Positions 36,179 to 46,989 of a stretch of DNA of 64,000 nt are shown piece by piece. Origin of the DNA: Leucocoprinus leucothites (Eukaryota; Basidiomycota; Agaricomycetes; Agaricales; Agaricaceae); contig JAACJO010000012.1 in NCBI GenBank assembly GCA_013368445.1, positions 1,161,001 through 1,225,000 of the forward strand, in the 5' to 3' direction. The position numbers were made by a program, and so were the translations under genes. Position 1 is the stretch's first letter, and each line of letters starts with the position of its first letter. The notes below the pieces were generated by a model. It saw nothing but the letters and a program-made list of their open reading frames with translations. It had not been told where the DNA came from and ran no database searches.

Positions 36179-37080
36179 ATAAGATTAAACTTCCTACTAT
36201 GCCAATTCCAGTAGTATCCCCACAACAAACCTGTCACGTTTGGTTCTCATTGCCTAGTCACTGTACCATTCAACATCTCTTACAAGCTAGTATTGTTTCA
36301 CGCTACACTCGAAGAAATCCTTGGGCTAGTATTGCTTCATGCTATACCCAAGAAGAATACTGAACCAATCTATAACCAGCAAGCCTCTGATTAAGAATCA
36401 TGCCTGAGAGTTATACATCACCCCTGGTGCATGCCAAAGAACTGACCTGATTCCTTGCATATAAACTATGAAGGCAGCCAATCAGAAGAGTCCGACCATG
36501 AGCATCTGACTAGCAGACTAATGTCATCCGAAGAACCTGAATCACCATTGTGGATCAGTGAGATCAACAATCAAACAGAAAACTCTTCAGATTATGAATC
36601 TGACAAAAACCCAAATCTATCCAACTCTATTGATTCTATTTTTAGAACTAATATTACCCCTAATACACAACAATGTATAATCAAATTAATACTCGAACGA
36701 CACCTGTCAATTGTTGTTCATGAATGTCTGACAGCTTATCTTCCAACAATCATAGAAGAGCAGAACCCCCACACCTCGTAGCATGCCTCTCCAAACAATT
36801 CCAAAGTCATTTTCACCCCAAAAGTGAACTCCAACAACCAACAAATGAAAACCCTTCAACCAAATCCTGAGAAATTCAAAACACTCTCTTCTCACAACAA
36901 CTCCCCAACCTTCCTACCCCTCCAACAAACCCATCCTTACTCCCAGCTATCCAAAGACAATGAAGCAGACACTACGAAGAAGAACACAAAGCCAACCTCA
37001 ACAAAACCCTTGCTAGACTTGACAATTTCTACCAGACAGAACCCCCTACACTCCAGATCAAACCAATCAAAACCCAAGAA
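36179..37080 (+). other. Leader region of family B
   Basis: Sequence between the 5' LTR and the gag frame. Two plus-strand frames (36455-36781 and 36824-37210) are Ser/Asn/Pro-rich and may be degraded N-terminal gag or leader. No primer-binding site could be matched with confidence. Confidence 0.4.
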
Positions 37081-38391
37081 ATGCCTTCACAAGGATCTTC
37101 CACCGTTACCACCCATTCACAATCAGAATCCAAAACCTCTTACAGATCACAAAGAGAAGGATCACCAATGGAATCCAACGAACCATACAGAGGATCCGAA
37201 GTCTTGGTAGCAAACACATTTGGATATAGGGCAAACAATCCAGAATACAATGTCTATCAACCAATACAACAAGGTTTCAAAGGGAAAGGACCACCTAGAA
37301 ATCCAGACGGAGGAGGAGGTGGAGGAGGAGGATTCTTTGGACAACCACAATAACAAAACCCACAAAACAATTACAGAGGAATTAAATATGACCTACCTAG
37401 AGAGTTCAATGGCACTGCTCAAGATTACCAAAGATGGAAAGAGCAACTTTCACTCTACTTCTTGGCAAACTGTGATCAACTCCCATCCAATCATGACATC
37501 ATCATCTGTGCACTCTACAACATGGGAGAAGGAGCAAGTTTCTGGCAAAGAGATTTTCTTACCCATCACATGCAAAACAGAGTACCTACCTTCAGTTCTG
37601 CTGAAGCATTTTGGCAAGCCCTGGATCAATCATTCCTACCCTTCAACAAAAGCAAAAGTTTCCTCAGGAAATGGCTCACACTCAAACAATTGCAAAGACC
37701 CATTGAAACCTATATCATGGAGTTCAGAATCTTGGCTAACTGAGCCAGAGTCAGAGAAACCCAACAACTCATTCATCAATTCCAAGAAGGTCTCGACCCA
37801 AGCATTGCAATCTGTGCTATTTCAAAACATCCAGGAAACAACTTGGAGGAATGGTTCACGGCGGCATATTTGGCAGAAGAAACTGAAAGAATGGAGGCAG
37901 ACTATTATTGAAGACACCCCCAGATATACTCCCAAAGAAAGATGGCAAAACTGAAAAGGCGTAATCATCACCAGAGTCAAGGCTACATCCTGCTCTAACC
38001 TAATAGAGACCTGAATGTGATGGACATCAATGCTATGGAAGCATTACTTCAGAACTTCGTGATTTCTCAAGGCTACCAACAAAACAATGATTCATTGTCT
38101 GATGAAAGCAAAGATAATGATGAAGATCATCAAGAAAACATTAAGCAGTCGATCTTACAAGTGTTTGATACAATCCTTTCTTCACATCAAAAAGAAAGCC
38201 TCAGAAAAGGAATGTGTTTCAAATGTGAGCAAACTGGACACTTTGCTCGAGACTATCCCAAGCGTAGAGCATGCCTTTCGAAAATCCCACAAAATTCCCA
38301 ATCCAAAAATGCCAAACATAAGCGACCCATATTGCCTAGGAAACCATGTGATAATGACAAGAAGAACCAGAGATGCTTCCAAAGCATGTAA
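37081..38391 (+). pseudogene. Gag of family B with zinc knuckle
   Basis: A Gly-rich stretch (poly-Gly near 37315-37335) precedes the retrotransposon gag helical domain: YDLPREFNGTAQDYQRWKEQ, LYFLANCDQLPSNHDIIICA, EAFWQALDQSFLPFN, LKQLQRPIETYIMEFRILA. A knuckle near 38215 reads CFKCEQTGHFARDYP, with the last zinc Cys changed to Tyr. The frame is constant over 1.3 kb but carries stops at 37351, 37741, 37909 and 37996. Pol lies in a different frame, so a ribosomal frameshift or indel separates the two. Confidence 0.85.
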
Positions 38392-38516
38392 CTTAACAAA
38401 ATCGTCCAAAGCATCCCCAACAACAAAGAAGTTGTAGATGTCTACAATGAGCATGCAGACCAACCCGGATTCATCCATCGAGAAATCCAGGATTTTGCCT
38501 CAGATGATTAGCATCC

Positions 38517-41500
38517 ATGTCTAATTCGTCAAAACCCTCTACAGGACAGTGCACACCATCCTCTCACTCATCAACTCCTGATTCAAATGGACCTATTTAT
38601 TTCTCAAACAGACTACAGAATGATAGCTATCCTAGACCAAAGACCCCGACAGGACTTTCTTATTTAAATGAAGTTTCCCTTACACCTATGCAATCCAACA
38701 CTCTTTATCTTCCCCTCAAAGTGCACCTACCTGAGAGAACCATGGATACCTTAGCACTCCTCAATCCAGGAGCTGGAGCCGATCTTGTTGATCAAGATCT
38801 TATAAACAAATGGAAACTTCCGAGAAGAAAACTCCCAAAACCACTCACCATCAGGAATGGAGACACATCAGTTGTAGAAAATACATCTATCACCAATTAC
38901 GTAGTGATCAAAACCACTGTTTATGGAAAATGAATCAAGACCAATGCAATCATTGTAAACCTAGGACGATCCCAAATAATCTATGGAATCCCATGGTTTT
39001 CAAAACACAACCCCAATGTAGATTGGACCAAGAAAACCCTTTCTTGGTGGTCTTATCTTGAAAACCAAGAATTTACTACATTATTAGATTCAGCATTTCC
39101 CAACACAATTGGACTGAACAAACTCAACCTGTCAGATAGAGATTTTATTGAATTCAATGCCAAAACATCACACTCTCAGACATTCACCCAACAACATGGA
39201 GAAAAGAAAGAAACTGATCCCATGAAAATTGTACCCAATTATCTTCATGAATTTCTCAACCTCTTCAGTGAAAAGAAAAGCGAACAATTCCCACCATCTC
39301 GAACCTATAACCACAAAATCGAGATGAAACCATCTTTTCAACCCAAAGCTTTTCTTTCGTACAAACTATCGTATGGAGAAACCCTCGAGCTTGACAAATT
39401 CTTAGAAGAAAACCTATGAAAGGGATACATTCGACCATCGAAGTCACCAATGGCTTCTCCTTTCTTCTTTGTATCCAAGAAAAATGGATCCCTGAGACCA
39501 TGTCAAGATTATCGATACCTCAATGAACACACCATCAAAAATGCATATCTAATCTCCAGCATCCAATCAATTCTTGATCAACTCTAAGGATCAAAATATT
39601 TTACTGCACTCAACATATGACTTGGATATAACAATATTCACATTTTCAATGGAGATCAATGGAAAGGAGCCTTTCGTACACATAAAGGGTTATTCAAACC
39701 CACTGTTATGTTTTTTGGAATGTGCAACAGCCCAGCAACATTCCAAAACATGATGGACACTATCCTTGCTCCTCTTATTTATCAAAACAGAGTTATCGTA
39801 TACATGGATGATGTGTTGATTCACACAAAAACAAAACAGGAACTGCGAAAAATCATCTGCCAGGTCTTTGAAATCTTCAGAAAACATGACCTCTATCTCA
39901 AAGCAGAGAAATGTGATTTCAAAAAAGAAAAACTGGCATACCTAGGATTCATAATTTCACCCAACAAAGTATGCATGGACCCAGTAAAACTCAAAGGAAT
40001 AGCAGATTGGCCAATACCCAAAAATCCATGTGACATCCGCAAATTCATTGGATTTTGCAACTTCTATCGAAAATTTATACGAAATTATGCCCATTATGCA
40101 GCCCCTCTCAACACCCTCCTTCGCAAAAACCAACCATTTCAATGGAATCCAGAAGCTCAAATATTGTTCGACATCCTCAAAAAGAAATTCCTACAAGAAC
40201 CCATCCTCATAACCCCTGACCCAACCAAACTCTTTGAAATACAAACTGATGCTTCAAACCATGCATCAGGTGCAGTTTTACTTCAAAAGGATTCAAATGG
40301 TATCATGCACCCATATTTCTTCCACTCAAAAGGATTTTCCCCCACCAAAAAATGCTACCACACATCTGAACAAGAATTCCTAGCAATCATCTGTGCATTG
40401 CAAGAATGGCAACACTACATCAATGGATCACCACATGAAACCATCGTATGGACAGATCATGACAATATTATCCATTGGGCTAAACCATCAAAGTTATCCT
40501 GATGGACAATTTGATGGTCTGCCCTCATTAGTACCCATAAAGTTAAGATCCGCCACATTGCCAGCATTAAAAATGTCACAGCTGATGCACTCTCACACTG
40601 ACCTGACCACGTCACTGAAGAAGAAGAAAAACTGCAAGCAGCCATCCCTGCCCATATGTTTGATACATCATCCTTCCCAGCAATGGACATTGATATCCTC
40701 AATCCAGAAATTGAAGAATCACTCCCAACAAAACCCAATGGCTCACCTCACATCAATGAAAAAGGATGTTTCACACTCCCCACCAACAACTCATTCAAGA
40801 AACGTTTACTCCAACAAGTACATGACACCCCAGCAGCAGGACACCCTGGTACAATGGAAACCATATGTAAACTAGAAGAATATATCACATGGCCTGGAAT
40901 GAGAGCTTTTGTCAAGAACTATGTGAAAGGATGCCCCATCTGTCAACAACACAAGATCAACAGATGACCTTTCAAACTCCCACTCCAACCCATTAAAGAA
41001 CCATGCTCTCTTCGACCATTTGCACAAATAGCTATGGATCTCATCACTGATCTCCCAGAAGTTGATGGATTCAATTCTATTTTGTCCATAGTGGACCATG
41101 GACTCACAAAAGGGATAATTATAGTACCAACACAAAAAGAAGCCACTGCAGATCACATCTCTGATCTGTTAATCAAAAACATCTTCTCATGTTTCGGAAC
41201 CCCAGACAAAATTATCTCTGATCGAGACCCTAGATTCATTGCTAAATCTGTCCAAGCTCTGTTCAAGAAGCTAGGAATAGAACACACACAATCTACTGCA
41301 TACCACCCTCAATCCAATGGTACCACAGAACACTTCAACTAAGAAATCGAAATGTACCTCTCTGCTTACTGCTCCAAGAACGCACTTGACTGGCCAAAGA
41401 AACTACCCCTCGTTGAATCCGCACACAACTCCAGAACCTATTCAAATCAATCACAAACACCCTTTGAACTGATGTATGGCCACCCCCTCAAAGCTTTCCC

Positions 41501-42071
41501 AACTGATCAAGAACCAACAAACAACCCGGCAACTGAAGACCGAATTGACTGGATAAAGAATATCTGCATAGCCACACAAGATTCACATGAGAAAGCAAGG
41601 CAAACTATGACTGAACACATCAAAGGCCCACTTCCAAAACTAGAAGTAGGACAGAAAGTTTGGCTGGATTCACGCAATCTCCCTATTCGAGCACCATCAA
41701 GAAAACTATCAGCAAAACACATAGGACCCTTTGAAATCACAAAGAAGCTTGGACCTGTGAACTATGAACTAAAATTACCCAAATTATGGAAAGTTCATCC
41801 CCGCTTCCACATAGGACTCCTATGGCCAGTAACTGAGAACGACAAATACAGAAATCATTTTGAGAACCCACCACCTGATCTTGTAGAAGGAGAAGAAGAA
41901 TGGGAAGTTGAAGATGTTGTTCACCATCGCAAAACACGCTGTGGAAAGATTGAATGTCTGATTCATTGGAAAGGATACCCTAATTCGGAATGGACATGGC
42001 AGCCTGCAGACACCCTAAAGAATGTACAGGAAATGTTAGACATTTATAAACAGCATCATAAACTTTGTTGA
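38517..42071 (+). pseudogene. Pol of family B: protease, RT, RNase H, integrase, chromodomain
   Basis: A single frame covers 3.55 kb with no frameshift. It carries eight stops (38931, 39417, 39585, 39618, 40500, 40599, 40965, 41340), six TGA and two TAA. Protease: LALLNPGAGADLVD, where the catalytic Asp-Ser/Thr-Gly is degraded to [58 protein letters not shown] (catalytic YMDD intact). RNase H: EIQTDASNHASGAVLLQ. Integrase: HPGTMETICKLEEYITWPGM, GCPICQQHK, FAQIAMDLITDLP, IISDRDPRFIAKS, AYHPQSNGTTE. The end is a chromodomain (EEEWEVEDVVHHRKTRCG, LIHWKGYPNSEWTWQPAD), the histone-mark reader that targets chromoviruses to heterochromatin. Confidence 0.93.
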
Positions 42072-42083
42072 AAAACCAGAATC

Positions 42084-43695
42084 ATGCACCATCTCATTCC
42101 AAACACCACCCCAAACCCTTATATCTACCAACCCAATACACCCCTAGTACCTCTCTGCAAATCAGACATTACATCTAACTCCAGTCATTTATCTCCACGC
42201 CCTCCAACATATACCTCACCTGGAACAGGAATGAGCTATGTCATTGCCCCTCCAGTCACAACCATCGCACAGTCCTCTTCCTCAATTTTGGAAGATTCCC
42301 CACCAGAAGAGATCTACACTGACCCCATTAGAGCCATTCAAACCTTCCAACTCTATGATGCCCCCTTCACTGAAGCTAGGGCCACTCTCTGCAAAGATTA
42401 ACTCGACACTGTTCAGTTCGACCTATTCAGGGAGGACTGGACTACTCTCTTATTTCTTAAACACATGTTGCTCCACCACTCACATTCCTTCAAGTGCCAC
42501 ATTGATTCACTTTGCCAAACTGTCAAATCGCCTGTCATTAGGAAAATTGTGTCAGTGGCTAAACAAGCCCTTCACACTTTCCCAAAGGCTCCAGATCCAA
42601 GCGAGCCTAGTAAGACTTGACAAGGATCTGAACTCCCTACTCTTCAGTACCTGGATGGACCCAATGATGGAACTAATGGAATTTCCCCTGAACTTCCTGA
42701 TGTGGCTCGACCTGACACCCCTCAGGGAACAGAACAGACTGGAACGAATGATCATAGACTACGATTGCCACAAACAGAATCCGACCCAGTTCCCACCCCC
42801 AAAAGTACTACACTGAGAAACTACTGCACAATCTGTAGGGTCAATGGTCATTTTGTGGACCAATGCGAATGCTACACTTGCCACTACTGCCAACACTCTG
42901 CCCCTGGACATCTCGGAAGATATTGCTTCCTCAACAAACACTGAGCATGTACCACCTGAGAATTTGCACAGGTCTTACAATGACAAGCCATCGCAAAGTT
43001 CCCACAACTACACCTCTTTTCCCTCACCTCATTCATCAGTGGAGTCTCTGACCAAGAACAATAATGGCTCAAACCTATCCTTATCCACAAACATCCATCA
43101 CAAGTATTTAGACCCAGAGACCTCCCCCTACCTTCTTCCTGAACCACTTCAGCTCAAGAAGTCCACCTGATCCAACCCATTTAATGCCAATGACAAAGAC
43201 AAAATGAAGTCTTCCTCCACGTGGGACTTGACTTAACAGACGCAAGTAGAACACGAGTTCTACCACTGCATTCTCCAGCTCGCCCAACTCCTGACACCAG
43301 ATATATGTATTACCAAATGCCTCGCCGTTGACCTCGTACCTAATGCTACCTCAGACCTTGACAAATCTCAGATGGAGGTTATGATCATAGGGACACTTAT
43401 GGAGAAGAGTATGATGACCCCTATGACGATGTCACAATTGCCAACATCACAGGAGAGCCCTATGGAGATTACTGAGCCCAATTTGGATAAGGATGTTGAT
43501 GAGGACATCAAGTCCTACAAAAGAGATAGTGTTATAAATGTCGATTTGATTGACGTCCACTATGACTTAATCATCTTAGATGCCGACATAGCCACATGTT
43601 CCAAAGCCGTGGTTTTAGATTGGAAAGAATACATTGGTAAATTTGATGTAGAGGAGGAATGATTTGATGTTGATTGGGATGAGTATAATTGGACC
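42084..43695 (+). pseudogene. Post-pol ORF3 of family B: twin zinc knuckles, C-terminus in the LTR
   Basis: An ATG 10 bp after the pol stop opens a frame in the same register as pol (MHHLIPNTTPNPYIYQ). After a Pro/Ser-rich N-terminal part come two zinc-binding motifs near 42825-42930: CTICRVNGHFVDQC (CX2CX4HX4C) and CHYCQHSAPGHLGRYC (CX2CX6HX4C). The frame carries on, with stops of CGA-to-TGA type, to an acidic stretch around 43420-43470 (EEYDDPYDDVTIAN). There the coding signal moves to the +1 frame (EITEPNLDKDVDEDIKSYKR) and runs without a stop into the LTR at 43530 (VINVDLIDVHYDLIILDAD). A TGA at 43660-43662 and then the LTR truncation end it. Function unknown; the knuckles suggest nucleic-acid binding. 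The frame change could be an indel or an intron. Confidence 0.65.
43530..43695 (+). repeat. 3' LTR of family B, truncated to 166 bp
   Basis: Starts TGTTATAAATGTCG after a purine-rich AAAAGAGATAG tract and matches the 5' LTR until GAGTATAATTGGA. Beyond this the C2 host sequence resumes. Confidence 0.85.
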
Positions 43696-44100
43696 TGCCC
43701 TCTAGTCATGACCCCAAAGGCCATACTTTACATCAACATCAAGGCCTTTACTACTACAAACCAATGTGCTGCTGATATCAAGGCCAAGGACTTGAATGAC
43801 TGCTTCAAGATAATGTGGCCAGATAAGGTGACTGGGACTTAGTTCTGGTATAAGGGGAGAGGACACTATATTGCCTTCATTCATTTTTCCAAGTCCACTG
43901 GCCTTGTCTCTAGCTCCACTATGGGCTAAACCTCCCTCTACTTCAAAAGAACTAATAGATATGTAGTCTGCCATAGTCAAATCTATCAGACAGTGGACTG
44001 CCCTACTAAGGCTGCATATCTGACTGTCCAATGGAGGACATACTTAGGTGATGAATGTCCCAACTAGGCCAGATCTGGAGTATTAGAGGTGTATATATAA

Positions 44101-44884
44101 TAGCCATAGATAATGTATACTTCCACTAAGAAATACTACAACTTATCTCAACCTTGAAAATGTGCTCTCCAAGTCAAAAGATAGAAAGACTAACTAAGGG
44201 ACTCAACAACACTACAGACAAGCTGAAAGGTCTAGTGATTTATGGACTAAGTAACTTGGTGATCTGAGGACTACTTAGAAAACTGAATAGGACAAACCTA
44301 AGTGCAACACTTGTATATATTTAACTGTAAACACTATGCAAATGACTGATAAATCCAGGAATCCAGTGTTCAAAAATTGTATGAGATTGAAAAAAAATGA
44401 CATCCTATCATCTGAATCTGTACACTCAGACAATGATCTTAAGTATAATGAGGACAGAAAAGGCCAGACTAGTAGATTTTAAGGGTATGTTAGGGCTGAG
44501 TCTTCTATATAGTAGCTATAGTGCTTACCTTTTAATTACACTCTCTTTCAGGCTGCCTAAGATCATAATTCTAACTAACAGTGACATTTTAGATACTGCT
44601 ATAAATGGTGAGTAGGCAAATAAAAGGCCTTTCATAGGAGAGAAGCTGGAAACCAACAAAAAAAGGATATAGTACTGCTAGGGTTAGGGTTAAAAGTAAT
44701 ATACAATTTTTTAGAAAAAACAATCTTTCATGTATTGACATAGGAATGTACAGATTGCATTTAAAGGCTAACAGATGCCAATGGGCCACTTACTAGCTAC
44801 AGTACCTTGGAATTTAACACTTGATGTTAGAGCTATAAAACCTCAGTTATTAGTATTGAATATATTGGTGAACTGTATTCATGC
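44101..44884. other. A+T-rich stretch after the C2 cassette
   Basis: Only one frame of note (44397-44615, 72 codons, MTSYHLNLYTQTMILSIMRT) and no recognised motif. It probably holds the 3' end of the CCHC cassette and unidentified decayed repeat. Two telomere-type hexamers near 44681-44692 are not significant. Confidence 0.3.
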
Positions 44885-44886
44885 TA

Positions 44887-45099
44887 CAGTGGCTCAAAAA
44901 ACTGTCCCAATGTTTTCGCATTTTGGACATATTTGCTAATACCAGGGCAGATATATGGCCTAGCATCCTGAAAATATTCACACAGGTACCTTGACATATT
45001 GGGAGCATATATTCCCATGATCACATGACCTTGTCCATCAATGAATTATTAATGAATTATCGAAAATATCTACTCATTGGGACAGTTTTTTGACCCTCT
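44887..45099. repeat. Left terminal inverted repeat, Tc1-like element
   Basis: 213 bp, carrying an outer and an inner copy of the CAAAAAACTGTCCCAATG motif in opposite orientations. Confidence 0.9.
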
Positions 45100-45112
45100 G
45101 TTATCTACCTAC

Positions 45113-46132
45113 TCAATACTTTGTATGACCTCCTCTTGCCCTGACAACTGCCTCAATCCTTCTGGGCATGGTTTCTATCAGCCTTTGGCACCTTTCTGCT
45201 GGAATCTTATTCCACTCCTCTACTAGCCTCTCCCACAATTCAAATACTCCCTTAGGTGGTCTTTCATATGCCTTCAGCTGGTCCTTCAGGTAGGTCCAGA
45301 GGTGTTCAATGGGATTTAGGTCAGGGGATTGTGCAGGCCATGATAGAACTTGAATGTTGTTGTCCACAAACCATTGTTGTCCCAGTTTTGAGGTGTGTTT
45401 TGGGTCATTATCCTGCTGGAATATCCTCTCCTCCTCCTCCATCTCCAACTTTTCAAAGCTTTCCACCACCCCATTGTCCAAAATCTCGCAGTATTTCACT
45501 GCATCCATATTCCCTTGAACCTCAATCAGCTTTCCTACCCCATTCCACCCCATACACCCCCACACCATCATGTTACCACCTCCTCCATGTTTGACAGTAG
45601 GGAGAGTGGTCCTATCTGACAGTGGTTCCCCCCTCTCCTTCCAGGTATACACCTTTCCATCTGACCCAATCCTGTTGATCTTTGTTTCATCTGTCCACAA
45701 CACCCTCTTCCAGTCCTCCACTGTCCAATTCCTATGTTCATGTGCAGAGTCAAGGCATTCCTCACAATGTTGCTTTTTGAGTAGAGGTCATTTGATCTTG
45801 GTTACAGAGCAAAATCCATTATCCTGAAGGGTATTTCTGACAGTTTGGGGTGTGACAGGGTCAGACAGAGTAGAGTTAATGAAATTTGTAGCCTGGACAG
45901 CATTATCTAGCTTTCCAGAGGTTATTTGGTGAATTATTGCTTTTTTATCATGAGGAGAAAGCTTGGAAGGACGTCCTCCCTTGTTGTTTTCCTTGTCCCC
46001 ATCAACTTCTTTATTGATCCTCCCAACAGTAGACTTGCCTAGACTAGTTTTATGTTCAATATGGCACAAGGAATAGCCATCTTTGAGAAGAGAAGTGACT
46101 TGGGAGTATTAGGTAGAGGAGATAGCTTTCAT
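45113..46132 (-). pseudogene. Tc1-type DD34E transposase with two nonsense changes
   Basis: The frame from 46132 to 45113 would encode about 339 residues, the normal Tc1 length, with no frameshift. The N-terminus has helix-turn-helix segments (VTSLLKDGYSLCHIEHKTSL; STVGRINKEV) and a GRPSKLSP linker. The catalytic triad is visible: WTDETKIN (first Asp), FQQDNDPKHTS (second Asp), SPDLNPIEHLW (Glu, spacing about 34). TAA at 46111-46109 and TGA at 45790-45788 interrupt it; each is one C-to-T change from Gln or Arg. The enzyme would excise and insert the element at TA sites. As read here it cannot be made full length. Confidence 0.92.
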
Positions 46133-46266
46133 GATGTAGTGGCAGGAAGAAAGACAGTTGTAGCCATCTCAACATGTCAACCAAGGTCACATGATCTTGT
46201 TTACTACTCCCACACCTGCCCTGATGCTCCCCTGGCATGTTACAAGATAGATACTGGGAGGCTGAC

Positions 46267-46479
46267 AGGGGGTCAAAAAACTGTCCCAATGAGTAGATAT
46301 TTTTAATAATTCATTACTAATTCATTGATGGACAAGGTCATGTGATCATGGGAATATATGCTCCCAATATGTCAAGGTACCTGTGTGAATATTTTCAGGA
46401 TGCTAGGCCATATATCTGCCCTGATATTAGCAAATATGTCCAAAATGCGAAAACATTGGGACAGTTTTTTGAGCCACTG
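46267..46479. repeat. Right terminal inverted repeat, Tc1-like element
   Basis: 213 bp, inverted match of the left repeat; small differences (for example A versus G in CCTGRTATTAGC) distinguish the two. Confidence 0.9.
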
Positions 46480-46707
46480 TAATATAACTTCATTCTAAGA
46501 TTATTGGTATATACATTCATAACCACTTCAAAAATTTATTAATGTATATAATCCAGTAATTCTAGAGGTTTTATTTGCATATCTTGAGTTCCTTGCATAC
46601 TACTACTTTGACACTACACTTGACTGTGTTCTCAAAGATAATGAGCCTTTCTATGTCTTCCCAGAATCTGTCTTCCTTGTCTGATACTGAGGTAGTTGTT
46701 TAGGATT

Positions 46708-46989
46708 TCACACTGGTGGTTGGGGTAGGTTTGGGGGGTGTTGCTGCTTTACACTTTGTTGGAGAATGATGGGAGGAGGAGTGGAGGTAGTTGCAGAGCA
46801 TTTTCTATTTGAGTTGAGGTAAGCAGGGTCATCAGGAAGAGTTGGGGATAGGTGGTTGTCATTGGCTGCCTTTTTGTCTTTTTTGCTCTTTCTTTTCCTC
46901 AATGGCTTTCCAGTCATTAAGGCAGTTAGAGCTGAGGATGGAGTGTGGAACTTAGTGGATGGGGTGTGGGTGGAAGTTGGGGAAGACAT
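46708..46989 (-). pseudogene. N-terminal fragment of a C1-type protein
   Basis: Minus-strand 93-codon frame: Ser/Thr/Pro-rich start (MSSPTSTHTPSTKFHTPSSA), a basic KPLRKRKSKKDKKA stretch and PAYLNSN with TTSTPPP. The last blocks match the region just upstream of C1 at 51700-51800 on the minus strand (PACLNSN, TTTSTPPPI). It therefore probably preserves the C1 N-terminus that is lost in the other copies. Confidence 0.5.

Larger units (their letters stand above)
35480..43695 (+). mobile_element. Family-B Ty3/gypsy chromovirus, nearly full length
   Basis: A 699-bp 5' LTR (35480-36178), gag, pol with chromodomain, a post-pol ORF and the first 166 bp of the 3' LTR (43530-43695) are present in order. 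The 3' LTR remainder and about 18 bp of the host sequence are deleted, so no duplication can be read. The host sequence on both sides is the C2 protein, shown by the intact paralogue at 55361-56535. Nearly all breaks are single-base nonsense changes. Confidence 0.9.
35073..44100 (+). pseudogene. C2 gag-like CCHC protein, interrupted by family-B element
   Basis: The first part (35073-35479) reads VPDNKQLALAFLTAMNPFP, EWLTIDTKAKIVSFMKEQDS and STWFIINVKKSCHVKHLISQ-type blocks up to GLTVNLF, where family B begins. The protein resumes at 43696 (MTPKAILYINIKAFTTTNQ; FKIMWPDKVTG; FWYKGRGHYIAFIHFSKS) and ends with a zinc knuckle VVCHSQIYQTVDC. The leading Cys side is changed relative to the minus-strand copy (CVVCHSQIHQTVDC; here RYVVCHSQIY), so the knuckle is damaged. 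Several TAG/TAA/TGA stops occur in the second part. The uninterrupted paralogue is at 56535-55361 on the minus strand. Confidence 0.75.
44887..46479 (-). mobile_element. Tc1-like DNA transposon with long inverted repeats
   Basis: The 1,593-bp element starts and ends with CAGTGGCTCAAAAAACTG (inverted) and is flanked by TA on both sides (44885-44886, 46480-46481). The inverted repeats are about 213 bp each (44887-45099 and 46267-46479) with only a handful of mismatches. The motif CAAAAAACTGTCCCAATG occurs at the outer end of each repeat and again, inverted, at its inner end. The only gene is a DD34E transposase on the minus strand. Confidence 0.95.

Noticed and set aside
44681..44692. Two telomere-type TTAGGG hexamers, also a similar pair near 3150
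   Set aside because: Two units can occur by chance and no longer array is present, so this is not an interstitial telomere.
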